From Clonostachys chloroleuca (Eukaryota > Ascomycota > Sordariomycetes > Hypocreales > Bionectriaceae): 64,000 nucleotides of DNA. Numbering within the stretch: position 1 is the first letter of the stretch; each line of letters begins with the position of its first letter. The position numbers and the translations under genes were made by a program. The notes below the pieces were generated by a model that was not told the DNA's origin, did not search any database, and saw nothing but the letters and a program-made list of their open reading frames with translations. The stretch is from contig JBANAY010000003.1 of assembly GCA_037952775.1 (NCBI GenBank), forward strand, positions 5,022,001 to 5,086,000, given 5' to 3'. Below, piece after piece: positions 23,383-34,335 of the stretch.

Positions 23383-24815
23383 ATGGGTATGCCCAACTTG
23401 CAAGTGTATATCAACAGCACAACCTGAGCATCAGCCTGTCTAACTCGTCTCAGCAACTCTCGTCCAGCAGCAATTGTCTGTGGCCCCCAGCCCGCCTAGT
23501 TCCGGCGATGAAACATGTCTGGCTCGCGCTAAATGGCCGAAAAGGCGCATCTTGCCTGCTGTACTGATGAGGGCTGGAACATCTAAAGGGCTTTTCATAC
23601 AAAGGAAAAACCTGCCCCCCAATCAAGATGACTGGTCTGCTCCTCTATTGGCAGCCATGGGCTCAAACCTCTCTGACACGCGACAAATCGATGGAGTTGG
23701 CGGCGCGACTTCGACAACTTCTAAAGTAGCTGTTGTTGGACCGTCTCAAATTCCTGGTATTGATGTCGATTACACATTTGTTCAGGTGGCGGTGGGCAGT
23801 AATCAGGTTGACCTGAGTGGAAGCTGTGGAAACATGGCTGCAGGGGTTGGACCATTCGCCCTCCAGGAAGGCCTCGTGTCTCCAGCTACTCCGGGGCAAA
23901 GGTCGGTACGTTGCAACCATGATAGAAAGCTCGGACATATATAATAATATCGGCACTAACATATTGTAGATTGATGTTCGCATCTTCAACACCAATACCT
24001 CGCGAGTGATGGTCGAAACTCTCCAGCTCACCGAAGGCGGCGACTTCGAGGAAAACGGAGATTATGTCATCCCGGGTGTCAAAGGATCTGGCAGCGAAGT
24101 CAAAATCGGGTTTGTTGACCCGGCAGGTAGTATGACTGGTCAGCTTTTCCCCACTGGCAAGGCGAATGAGCAGCTAGCGATCCGAAGGGCAGATGGAAGC
24201 GAGCCTGTGTTCACGGTTATGGCAACACTCGTTGATATAAGCAACCCATTCATCTTGGTGCTTAAAGAATCTCTTCCAGAAGAGCTCTTGTCTCTACCTC
24301 CATCTTCTGATACGTTCGCGGAATCTATCGAAGCAATACGCCGTGAAGGTGCCGTCAAGATGAAACTGGCGTCATCGTTGGAGGCAGCGAGCTTGGTGCG
24401 TGGAACTCCGAAGATTGTCTTAATCTCAAGTACCAAAACAAACAATACCTCTGAAGCTACTGATGTCAACGTCCAAGCATTCAGCATGGGAAAGCCGCAT
24501 CCCACACTGCAGATTTCGGGAGCAGTCTGTATTGCAGCCGCAGTCTGTATTCCGGACACCATAGCAGCAAAGCTAAACTCGAAGACGCTTACCTATGGCC
24601 AAGAAGGACTTCCTTCACCACCGGGAGAACTAAGCCTGGAAGGCTGTTCTGGAAAAAATAAGCGATTGGTTAAAGTCGCGCACCCGTCCGGAATAATTCG
24701 AGTGGAAGTGATCACTGGATATGATACGAACGGTCATGTGGTTGTTGATCGTTGCCTGGTCTCTCGCACAGCGCGAAGGATTTTTGAAGGCAACGTAATG
24801 TACTATCTAAAGTAA
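23383..24815 (+). CDS. PrpF-family isomerase (aconitate/methylaconitate type)
   Basis: A 433-residue model: a 4-nt first exon (23383-23386, ATG G), exon 23454-23905 and exon 23970-24815. The first intron (67 nt) has GTATGC, a CTAAC branch point and a CAG acceptor. Without it the frame has no ATG before the conserved LPAVLMRAGTSKG start of the fold, so the tiny exon is the best available start; TTG at 23474 is the next in-frame option. PrpF proteins move a double bond in small polycarboxylates by proton transfer. The two residues reported as catalytic in bacterial PrpF match Lys in TSKVAVV (about 92) and Cys in GSCGNMAAGVGPFA (about 126). The family includes Ustilago Adi1 (cis- to trans-aconitate) and gallate-pathway oxalomesaconate tautomerase, so the exact substrate is open. 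The tricarboxylate carrier next door favours aconitate. Confidence 0.88.
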
Positions 24816-25300
24816 CAGTTAAACGAAATATATGTCGCATCGTTAGATTTGCCTAGATCATTGCCTTCACTGTGGTCAGATAGCTCTTGTTAGGAAAGTT
24901 ACCCTGTACCATGAGGAAATCCACGATGGTCATTAAAGATCCGTATCTGTCCGAACAATTACAATGTGTTAGATGGCCAAGTTACATATGACCCAAAAAT
25001 TATTATCTCTAGTTTTTTGGGTTATCCATCCATGGATTTTTTTTTCTTTCCGCCAAATACATCTGAAGATAAAGCAAATCGGATGTCTCGTTGCTATTCA
25101 AAATGTGATGCGTGGCTACTGACTGTAGCGTATTCAACTGCTGTAAATGAATCATGTATCTCATCTGACTGCCATCACCACCATTCTCCCTCACCAGAAT
25201 TCTGCAGAAAATTCAACCAACACGAATGACTATTATTCGAGGTCTACTTGGGGCTCGCACAGGGGCTTGCATTGTTACCCACATCGACGGGAATTGAAGA

Positions 25301-25310
25301 TCCCGCGGGA
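25301..25310. promoter_or_regulatory. Cluster palindrome TCCCGCGGGA, site 3
   Basis: Perfect 10-bp palindrome, part of a larger inverted arrangement with site 4 (GATCCCGCGGGA-type halves around a 15-bp spacer). About 350 bp before the transporter ATG. Confidence 0.7.
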
Positions 25311-25325
25311 AGGGAAAGAGTTAGT

Positions 25326-25335
25326 TCCCGCGGGA
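25326..25335. promoter_or_regulatory. Cluster palindrome TCCCGCGGGA, site 4
   Basis: Second copy in the transporter promoter, its centre 25 bp from that of site 3, so more than two helical turns away. Confidence 0.7.
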
Positions 25336-25542
25336 TCATTTCACATGGTGCTGGGTGGACGGAAACAAGCTTCGGGCCAAGGATATTAACAAAATGACTC
25401 GGGGCTTGCACCTGGCTGATTCTCTCGACCCCGCACGTTCTAGGACCATGGATGCAAACCTGGTGCGGAGAAGTGTTGCCTCCTGAGATTGACCTGGGGC
25501 CCCGCATCTCCAACCGCACGTCGAGGGTCCATCGACAACCGA

Positions 25543-25550
25543 TATAAATA
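25543..25550 (+). promoter_or_regulatory. TATA box of the MFS transporter gene
   Basis: TATAAATA about 107 bp before the ATG at 25657, in a suitable position for a fungal core promoter. Confidence 0.5.
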
Positions 25551-25656
25551 TATGGTCTGGCCTCTTAACTGGATCCTATCTATCTCAATCGTTTCCTCAG
25601 CTTCATTATAATCAGTCTCGACGGAACATAAACGAGTTTTGCATCTCCTTGTCGCA

Positions 25657-27529
25657 ATGGCCACTGAGCATCATGGGAAGGCCGAGAACCTCGGGGAGAA
25701 AGACCTCGAAAGCATCCATGAAGTCGAGAGTGTATCCGGGCAGCGTCAACTGACTCCTCTGGAGATCCGGGCTAGGTTTGATACGCTCCGAGACTTGTCG
25801 GAAGAGCAAGTTGAAGAGCTGAACAAAAAGTTTGTCAAGAAGCTTGACTGGAAAATGATGCCAATGGTCACAGTCATGTTTTTACTCAAGTGAGCAACTT
25901 TTCGATACACGCTTTTTGGTAGACCCATTGAAGATCAGTCTTTTTCTAACCTATAAAAGTTACCTGGACCGCGTTAACGTATCCAATGCTCGGCTTGCTG
26001 GGTTTCAATCAGACTGTGCAATGAGCGACACTGCTTGGAATGCTGGTATCTCGGCTTTCTACGTCGGGTATCTTTTCGGCCAACTTCCAGGCAATCTTAT
26101 CCTGTCAAAAACTAAGCCAAATCAATTTTTGCCGATCATCATGTTATGCTGGAGCGTCTGTACACTATGCATGGCTACGTTGAAAGAGTGAGCTCGAAAG
26201 GTATCATAGCCCCATGGAGTTCTAATGCTAACGGAGTCATCATACAGCGGCCCAGGCTTTGCAGTTTGCCGGTTCTTCATCGGCCTCACCGAGGCACCTT
26301 TCTTCCCAGGACTAACGTTGAGTAAGTGCGCAATGGTCTTGGATCCTAGGGCCAAGCTAATCAAGTTAGTGACATCGTCCTGGTATACGAAGGAAGAGAA
26401 CCCTTTTCGAATGGCCCTTTGGCATGCGGGAAATACCGTAGCCAACATTGTATCAGGTTTTCTCGCCGCTGCTATCTTAGAAAACATGGACAATATGTAC
26501 GTGCCTGAGCCCTTTGAACCACTTTGCCGGCCAATGTCCAATGAATTGACCCAACTCCAACTAGTGGCGGTTTACACGCGTGGCAATGGTTTTTCCTGAT
26601 TGAGGGTGCTGTATCAGTACTCGTCGCAGTTGTTGCCTTCTTTGTGCTTCCAGGCTGGCCAGAGAGCTCAAAGTTTCTCTCCGACCAGGAGAGAGAGCTA
26701 GCAAAATACAGGTTAGAATATCCCGCTGACATTACGTGACTATAACACGCTTTGCCTAACAAGCCTTGGATAGGATTCTCAAATCCAATGGTGGGATTGA
26801 GGAGACTGAGGGAGGAATTTGGGATGGAGTCAAAGAGGCTGCCAAGGACCCTTTCACCTGGATCTTCTGTCTCATGCACTTTGCCTTGGTAACAGCTCAG
26901 AGCTTCAAAGACTTCCTACCTTCAGTGAGAAACTCTTTCTTATCGGTTTACTATATTTCATGTTGCTAACAATGAAACAGATCATGGCGACTTTCCATTT
27001 CAACAAGCTCACCACTTACCTTGTACAGGCGCCCCCTTACGCAATCGCATATTTAGGGGCCTGTGCCATTGCGTGGTCGTCTGGAAAGCTGCAAGAATCG
27101 TTCTGGCATGTCGTAGTACCAATATTCTTTAGTGCCGTCGGGTGCTCCGTCCTCATCTCGACTCTTAATGTGGGCGCTCGGTATTTTGGATTATGTCTGC
27201 TGGTTCTCGGAAGCTACTCTGGGTTGAACTTGCAGCTTTCTTGGGAGACTACTGTCGTACCCGCCCCGAGAACAAAGAAGGCAGCTTTGGTCGCCATAGC
27301 AAATTGCATCAGCCAAACCAGTCACTGGTTCACTCCTTACTTCTTCCCAAGGTCACAGGAGCCCTATTATCGATTGGGTGGTGGCTGCATCTTGGTTGGA
27401 TGTGTTCTGGTTGTGGTTTCGGCAGTGCTTGCTAAGTGGAGAGCCCACGTCTTGAACAAAAAGTTAGACGCCGCCCAGGGGTGGACACCAAACTCAGGCA
27501 ATGAGCGTGGTTGGAGATATGTTTCTTAG
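25657..27529 (+). CDS. MFS transporter, anion:cation symporter (allantoate permease-like) family
   Basis: A 502-residue model with seven exons: 25657-25889, 25960-26187, 26248-26321, 26370-26496, 26565-26711, 26774-26924 and 26981-27529. Introns are 48-73 nt and the frame is kept throughout. A hydrophilic N-terminus of about 65 residues is followed by NYLDRVNVSNARLAG (end of helix 1 and the loop typical of fungal ACS permeases), FYVGYLFGQLPGNL, the helix-4 segment GPGFAVCRFFIGLTEAPFFPG, a long central loop, and six further helices. The family moves organic anions such as allantoate, nicotinate or dicarboxylates across the plasma membrane. Twin palindromes in the promoter tie it to the carrier/PrpF cluster, so it may export the product or import the substrate; the sequence does not say which. 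Confidence 0.9.
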
Positions 27530-28857
27530 GGTTGGAAAGGCGATGCGGCTGGGAAGTGAGAGATTACCATCTGGCTCTTGAAACCAAATCGGGTGCCTCA
27601 AGCACTAAATGGCATGCCACTTATAGTATTCCTATCAATATTGGGTAGGTATTTGATACTATTCGCTTCGCTTATATATAAATGTCGGCGCATCACGCTG
27701 CCGCATCAAGTTGGGGTCTTGCAACCGTCATTCTCCATGCGCCCTCGCTGATCACCTGCTTAATCCGCCCCCTTTCTCGCAGAAGCCGACTGGTTGTACG
27801 GGCTAACATGAATGTGGATGGTTGAGCAGAGGTTATTGAGCTACTTTCGCTGAAACGTCTGTACGCATCGTTTTGCAAGCGTGATCTCATTTGCAAGCAT
27901 GATTGATCTCTGAGCATGCAGTCAGGCCCACCATGGCACCAACCAGGAACCACTCGAAGAGCTCGTACAAGCCTCGAGAATCGGACGACAGCTTGGGCCC
28001 GTGTTCGCCGTCAACCTACTGGGCACCGGGAAAGATATATGCGCCCATGCGCTTCTCCGGGCCCTCGCATATCCTCCTCGATGCCATGGTGCGACGGCTG
28101 ACCGGTGACTGTCGAAGCTGCGGACAGGATTGGCATCATAGGCCACGACTGCGGCATATCACTCACGATCTACCTGAAGAAGTCGGCCTCCTCCAGGTCC
28201 ACACAAGCCGTACCGGCATCGTCCTCCGCCGCAAAATACCGTATGTGCTGCCTCTCAGAGAAGTTAACCTGCTGTGGGGATTTCCTGTCATGTGAAAATA
28301 ATACTGAACATACCGCGGGGAGGTATTGTTGATTCGTAATCAACTCATGGTTCGCAACAAGCCCTCTGGTGTATATTGAATAGGGGCCAAAGGCGCATTA
28401 GTTGGGCACCTTTATAATATGACATGTAAGAGAAGGCAAACAAATAGAAAGAAAATGCCTCGGGGGATGCGTCAAGTGAGGTATTAGTAGCCCTTCGGCT
28501 ATGCTGTGTTGACGTGTCACACTGCAAGGTTGCCTTTTATCAAGGAACTCACGGTAGCGATGTACTCGGCGATGGGGTGATGGATGGTTCGCACGCAAAA
28601 GCGGCTGCGAGCTCTGGATGCTTCGAGATCGGAGGGCAGTGCAGTGTGGCGGCTGGCGCTGCTGTGTCCCTCTACTGATCTGATATGAGAATGGCACCTA
28701 AGAGTAATCAATTACCTGACACTTCGGACTAATAAAGGCTCGAGACCGACTCGGACAGTAAGTGAAGGTCGCATTCCCACACTCTAGCGGCCCAATTGCT
28801 CTTCCCATTATAGTCCAGAGCTGCGAGTAGACCAAGTATACTATCTTCGTCGAGATC
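27530..28857. other. Gene-poor interval downstream of the cluster
   Basis: Only short overlapping open frames are seen. Around 27990-28280 both strands stay open over about 300 bp and the sequence is GC-richer. Short stretches hint at a broken enzyme gene, but frames change repeatedly and I could not identify a family. Confidence 0.5.
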
Positions 28858-31067
28858 ATGGATGCACTTTCCATAGCGGCTGCTGTCGTCGCGTTCGTCG
28901 ACTTTGGAATCAAAGTTGCCTCCAAGGCGTATGAGATACACACGTCCTCTACGGGCCAACTAGTTCAGGTAATCAGTATAGCTTCCTCTTCCAAACACCT
29001 CTCCTCCTTTGCCTCTACGCCGAGGAATACAATAATGACGTCCAGCTACTCCGAACAAATGGACTCTTTGGACTCCCTCGTCGTGGAATGCACCGATGTA
29101 GAGGGGAGCCTCAAGGACGCACTCGGTAAGCTGGCGATGACCAAGGGGGGCAACTGGAATAGGGCTCGCAAGACATTAGAGGTATCCTTTCGCAGCATTT
29201 GGAAGCAGGAGGAACTAGATGCAATGAGCACGCAGCTTGACAGGATCCGCGGCCAGGTCATAATGAATGTTTTGATGTGTGTGTGGTAAGTCCAGCAGAA
29301 GGCTTTGCCACTTTTAGCTTGACATTAATTGCAAAATCTGGAGGCTGACTGGATAAAAGGAGCCAAGTGAGGAACAACAAGAGCCAGACTTAACATGTTC
29401 TCCAAACTGTCCATCGCATTGAAGCTTTTATGAAGGCTATGGACGAAGACTTCAAAACCATGAGAGCAGGCGGTCGGTTGCAGAACGACAAGGAAAAGAC
29501 CAGATTGAATACGGCAATCTGGGCGTCTACGGGTCTGTTTGACATGACGACCGACGAAGCTACCGCCCCTCCCCCATATAAGCCTCTGCCGACAATCGAA
29601 GCGCCGAGAGATGCTGGCCTAAGGACCAGGTTGCGGTTTTCGCAACGATTACTTGGCAGTCTTTAGTTCGCCGAGATAGACAATCGCGCCAGCCAAAATA
29701 AATCGGCCTTCCCCAACACGTTCAGGTGGCTCTCTGACGATGACGGCAAGGGTCGGAAATACGGCAATGAAAGGTCCGGGCTGAGCTTTCGGCGATGGCT
29801 GAGCTCTCATGACGAGGGTTCCCATTTCGACGACTCCCAGGGCGAGAAAGTCTCCTGGATTACTGGCGTGCCCGCGTCTGGCAAGAGCACGCTGATGAAA
29901 TTCATCGCCACCCACCCTTCTCTCAACCGACGGCTCCAGAAGGGGGCGGGCCAAGACCAAGTACAAGTAGCCAAGTTTTACTTTTGGAGCGCAGGCTCTA
30001 AGATTTAAAAATCGCGTGTCGGTCTCTTCCGGTCGCTACTCTACTAGCTGCTGAGCCAGAACCCTGGGCTGTCCGAGATTGTCGCCCCAAGGCGACAGAT
30101 CTACTTCAGCATTGCATATGACGATGCCAAAGCTCCAGACTGGAGATGGCCAGAGCTCTGCTGATACTTCTCTAGACTCACCTGGCAGCTGAAGAGCAAG
30201 AATATACGACTAGCGCTCTTCATAGACGGTCTAGATGAGTATGAAGGGTTCGACGATAAGCTGTCCGAGACTCGCCAGTTGACCGATGAAATGGTGACCT
30301 TTCTCTTACGGTCTCGAAAGGAGTACGATTGGAAACTTTGTGCGTCGAGCAATCCCGGCAACTATTTCCGGGACAAGTTTTCCAAATCCCACTCGCTAGC
30401 TATGCAACAACTTACACAACCAGACATTGACGAGTATGTTAACCGGCGCCTGCTATCTAACCAGGCAATTCAAGACGCCAGGATGATTGACCAAGAGGCC
30501 ATCGAAACGCTGATCAGCAACCTTAAAACCAGGGCTCAAGGCGTCTTTCTCTGGGTTGTACTCGTCGTTGAACAGCTCCTCATTACCGCCCAGGAAGACC
30601 CCCACATTTCCGTGATTCTCTGCGTGTTCGACAGCTTGCCCCAGGACCTGAACAATCTGTATAACGCCATCCAGGAACAGACGCCATCTAATATAGGTAT
30701 ATTTGAAGTCGTCATTTTCGTATACCGCCTCCATGGCTCGCGCACGCAAACCGGGGAGGAGATCTGGTTTAACCATTTGCGAAAAATGAATCCGTGGCTG
30801 GCGTGGCAGAGGCTTGAAACGATCAAGAAGCTTCTCCAGAAGGGAGCCAAGATCGAGAGGTATATGAAAGAAATCCTTCGAGCGGCGGTCAAGGACGCAC
30901 CCCCAAACAGTGTTCAGGCCAGGTATGCCAAGCTGTTGCTTGACCTATCGGGACACAGTCACATTTTAGCATCCTTTGACGAGATGAGGCGAAAGTCGTT
31001 TCCAGAACACGAGGTGGGCAAGGTTCGCAAGGATGGGGAGTTTCCAGACTACCAGATCGATTTGTAA
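28858..31067 (+). pseudogene. NACHT-domain NLR-type gene with four in-frame stops
   Basis: The N-terminal part (28858-29286, MDALSIAAAVVAFVDFGIKVASKAYEI in short) is the helical head common to fungal STAND/NLR proteins. From 29430 one frame runs to 31067 but is cut by TAG (29664), TAA (30006), TAG (30045) and TGA (30162). Between them are TFRWL and FRRWL blocks, a Walker A motif (GVPASGKSTLMKF, near 29870-29910), a Walker B region (LALFIDGLDEYEG, near 30211-30250) and the helical region after NACHT (AQGVFLWVVLVVEQLL). Such proteins act as cytosolic self/non-self sensors. All four stops can arise by one C-to-T or G-to-A change, as in light RIP. The C-terminal repeat domain is absent, and the join between N-terminal part and NACHT is unclear (intron or frameshift near 29286-29430). 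Confidence 0.85.
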
Positions 31068-31300
31068 TTGCTTGCAAAAGCTTCGCCCTTTGCCTGACTC
31101 CGACAATCGAACTGAACTTCTATCGTACCCCCTTATCCACAGGTCGTATCCTCGCTCGACAGCGTTGCGGGATCCAGGAAGCTCATTCTGCGATTTCTGC
31201 ATCCGTCATAACGCACCGAGCTGGAAATGTCCTACATGTTGGATGAGACCAAAGTTATATATATCTCGCCTTTTTTACCCCTGTAGTTATACTCTCTTCT

Positions 31301-32170
31301 TTATTCTACCAAACATTCATCCGGCTTCTTATAAAATCCTTCGTGAGATTCCGGCTTCGTCTGATAGAGACGGAAAACATAGCGGTGGAACGCTGGCCCA
31401 ACTATCAGCGCCACTTCCATGTGCGCAACATTCTGGCCGACGCATGCTCTTGGTCCGTATGAGAATGGATTGAAGCAAACCTTGTGGCGGGGAGTTAGGT
31501 TCAGCCACCTATCAGGATTGAACTCTTCCACGTCGTCACCCCACACCTCGGCGTCGTGGTGGATCGCAAAGCTAGGCTCGGAGAGCCCTGTTCCCTTAGG
31601 ATAATGCTCTTTGCCATAGAATATCCCTGTGTCTTCAGTGACTCTCCGAGGTAACCCGATGGCTAAGGTTGGGGTCATCTCATGCCTTCATCGATGCATT
31701 GCCTGAGGAAAGGCAGGTTCTTCACCTGTTCGTGCGTTGCCACAAATTCTCCTTCGGGTATGGCAGCTTTAGGCACAATCGTCCCGGGAGTCCCGTGAAG
31801 GATCCAGTAAATAATAGCACATGACGTGTTAGGTACCATATCGCTTCCGGTAATGAGCTGTGTGAGTGCTTCGGATGTCAACTCCTCTCGAAGTATGGGC
31901 ATGCCTTGAGGATCTTTGGCATTGACAAGCATTTCTAAAGTGTCGTGATGCGTGTGTCTGCCATCGCAAGCCTCTTCTGTAGCTTTGAGTCTCCTGTCGA
32001 CGGCGCCCACGGCGATACCGTGAAGGTCCCTGGCAGATTGGAGCCCTCGGGTGAAGAACGAGTCTAGGAGGTATTTGGCGAAAGGTCGCAGCTGTAAAAG
32101 TAGGCCAAGCGTTGACATCATCTCTCCCCTTCCATTGAGAGTCTCGGCGCCAGGAACACAGGTTATAGGT
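31301..32170 (-). pseudogene. 5'-truncated, frameshifted cytochrome P450
   Basis: Two adjoining minus-strand frames make the C-terminal half of a P450. The upstream frame ends in the ExxR-side segment LPFLRQCIDEGMR, and the next frame resumes with PTLAIGLPRRV, so a frameshift or small deletion lies near 31675. The heme loop FSYGPRACVG, the AEVWGDDVEEFNPDRWL block and the oxygen-binding-helix region (about 31830-31860) are present. The membrane anchor and roughly the first 200 residues are missing, because AT-rich DNA starts at about 32180. No function remains likely. Confidence 0.85.
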
Positions 32171-32828
32171 CAAGAATTATCAAAAGCGGGGGCCTCGTAG
32201 CTGATAATATATATACTACACTATCTTTCTATAGCCCGCCGGTTTATTATATATAAGATTAAAATATTGGTATTACATTCCAAGACTATACATAGATCGT
32301 AGACATAGGCTATCTCTACTAGGTATTTATGGAATCAAGTTTCCCGTTCTTATAAATGTATACTATATCTTCGTCTTCCATCTCCGAGGCATGCATTCAA
32401 TCACAAAATTCTAGTAACGGAGTTACGTCTTTTCCCCTCACGTCTCTAAATTACTAATAGAGCGGGATAGAGCAATATTAGCCAATTTGATTTAGGCGTT
32501 GAAGGACCTAACACTGCCAGCGTCATCAACCATGATACTACCCTACTAGCTCACTCCGATCATTATGACATCAGACTGTCTTACTCTCAAAACAACTCCC
32601 ATGCAGAGGCACCCGGCTCGCAGGTCGACTCTACTCCTCTCTTCACAGTCCTCGTGTCTTCACGCACCGATCGACATCTCACCCGTTGCATTGGCTGTAC
32701 GTTTCATCTCTGCGACGGTCTGTCACTAACGATTCCAACCGATCGCATCGCATCGCATCACATTCCCGTACACATCGGGACCTCCACGAGCGCTACTTCT
32801 TACAGACTCCCTGCCACTGCCCGCCAAG
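32171..32828. other. AT-rich segment then promoter of the Rcf2-like gene
   Basis: The first 300 bp (to about 32470) are AT-rich and may be relic repeat DNA at the P450 breakpoint. The last 250 bp are pyrimidine-rich with CATCGCATCG repeats and look like a promoter and 5' leader. Confidence 0.5.
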
Positions 32829-33620
32829 ATGAAGGTCATCACTAAGGAAGAGGAGCAGGCGCACTACCAGCAGGTCGTCACTGGAGGTCTCATCGGCGGC
32901 TCCATCGGCCTGGCCATCGGTGCTGGCGGCGTCGTGTTCGCCACGAGACGCTACCCGGCATTCCGCTTGCTCACGTTGCCCTTGCGCGCCTTCATCGTCA
33001 CCTCGGCCGGCACCTTTGGCGCCATCGTCAACGCTGAGCGTTACTCGGTCTCCTTCCAGAAGGCCCAGAACCCCATGAGCTTCTATGAGGATAGCTCCAA
33101 GCGCGCGCTGGAGATTGCCCGTGAGAACGAGACCAACTACCAGCGCTTTATGGAGTGGGTAGGCGAGAATCGCTACGGCATCGTCTTCGCCTCATGGCTC
33201 ACCAGTATGGCCGTCGCCTTCGCCATCGTGGGCCGCGCTCCCATCAGCACCGCCCAGAAGCTCGTCCAGGCACGTGTGTACGCCCAGGGCCTCACGCTAG
33301 CTGTCCTCATCATTTCGGCCGGCTTCGAGGCAAACGACGCTCAGAAGGGTAACAGCCGCTTCCAGACCGTTAAGGTCCTAGACCCTAGCGACCCTGAGCA
33401 TAAGAGGCTCATCGAGAAGAAGATCCACAAGGAGGAGTATGAGGGCCAGGACCTCTGGAAGGGTAAGTGACCTGTTGCCTTGTACACATCTGCGTGGTTT
33501 TTATTCTGTTTTGCTTTATAGTTATTATTTTGCTTACTAGACTCTATAGATATGGTCGCGGCAGAGGAGCTTCGGATCAAGGCTAAAAAGGCGCAAGACG
33601 CTCCCAAGAACAAGTCTTAA
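32829..33620 (+). CDS. RCF2: HIG1-domain respiratory supercomplex factor, Rcf2-like
   Basis: A 234-residue model: exons 32829-33462 and 33550-33620, with an 87-nt intron. The N-terminal half has a glycine-rich membrane helix (GGLIGGSIGLAIGAGGVVF) and a second hydrophobic stretch. The HIG1 domain follows (FMEWVGENRYGIVFASWL, two helices) with the family's QARVYAQ motif near residue 140. The C-terminus is charged and Lys-rich. Rcf2 sits in the mitochondrial inner membrane and helps assemble or tune cytochrome c oxidase supercomplexes. The gene has strong C/G bias at third codon positions, unlike its neighbours, as expected for a well-expressed housekeeping gene. Its place among decayed genes suggests it may be an extra copy. 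Confidence 0.85.
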
Positions 33621-34335
33621 AGTTTGGTCTCAAAAGCACTAAACCAATCCAATTTTCATCGCGCTACGCTCATCGCACTGCACCCTTGGGACGGCTGCTA
33701 TCGGATGCAACATAAAAGCGCTCGCGAAATGTTTCCAGCATGAGGATTGTTGCCGCATGCTCCATTGTGCTTTTTCAGCCATAGCCACACTTTTGTGCAA
33801 GATGTACAACCAGTATCCGTCGCACCTAGAGTTTATAATAGGCGAGTTGCCAGGGGCTACATGGTCTCGCCCGCCCCGAAGAAGATGTTGCAGAAAACTT
33901 GACCTTCCTGCAATGCCTTGGTGCCCGGAGTATCGGCAAGGAATTGAGCAGTTGGCAGGAGATATGTTTAGAGCTGGATTGGCCAAGGATTTAATAGTTA
34001 CATGACTACTTAGATCAGATCTTTCGGGATCTCACATTAGCTCAGCTTGTCAGATCGACTGCAAATATCAACGCACATTCTCAATTACTTGCCCCATTTT
34101 TGTTACCAGTCCACAATTCAAAGTAACAGGGCTTTCGGACAGGCTCTTCAGGTTTTCAGCCCTGAATCCTTCCGATACACTCACTACTGATCATGCTTCC
34201 ATCCAGTGCACCTCCAACTGACCTCTTCTATATTGAGTAGCTTGAAAGGGCAAGCATTCCTCCTGCCATTACAGGTAGTCCTGGGAGTAAGTCGATTCTT
34301 TCTCCCCCTTTCGAACTACCTTATGAATCGGAAAC
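33621..34335. other. Intergenic region, nothing recognised
   Basis: A 715-bp region with normal composition and no convincing gene. Open frames on both strands show no family likeness. The right part serves as promoter for the following regulator. Confidence 0.5.

Larger units (their letters stand above)
24816..25656. promoter_or_regulatory. Promoter region of the MFS transporter gene
   Basis: An 841-bp intergenic region. It holds palindrome sites 3 and 4 and a TATA box. The first 450 bp show nothing of note. Confidence 0.65.

Noticed and set aside
24140..24562. Minus-strand open frame of 140 codons
   Set aside because: It is a shadow of the PrpF coding exon.
18854..27529. Itaconate cluster proper (with cis- or trans-aconitate decarboxylase)
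   Set aside because: I looked for a decarboxylase beside the PrpF gene and found none, so an itaconate product is not supported.
27990..28280. Possible enzyme fragment with open frames on both strands
   Set aside because: No consistent motif set was found and frames change without splice signals, so no family could be assigned.
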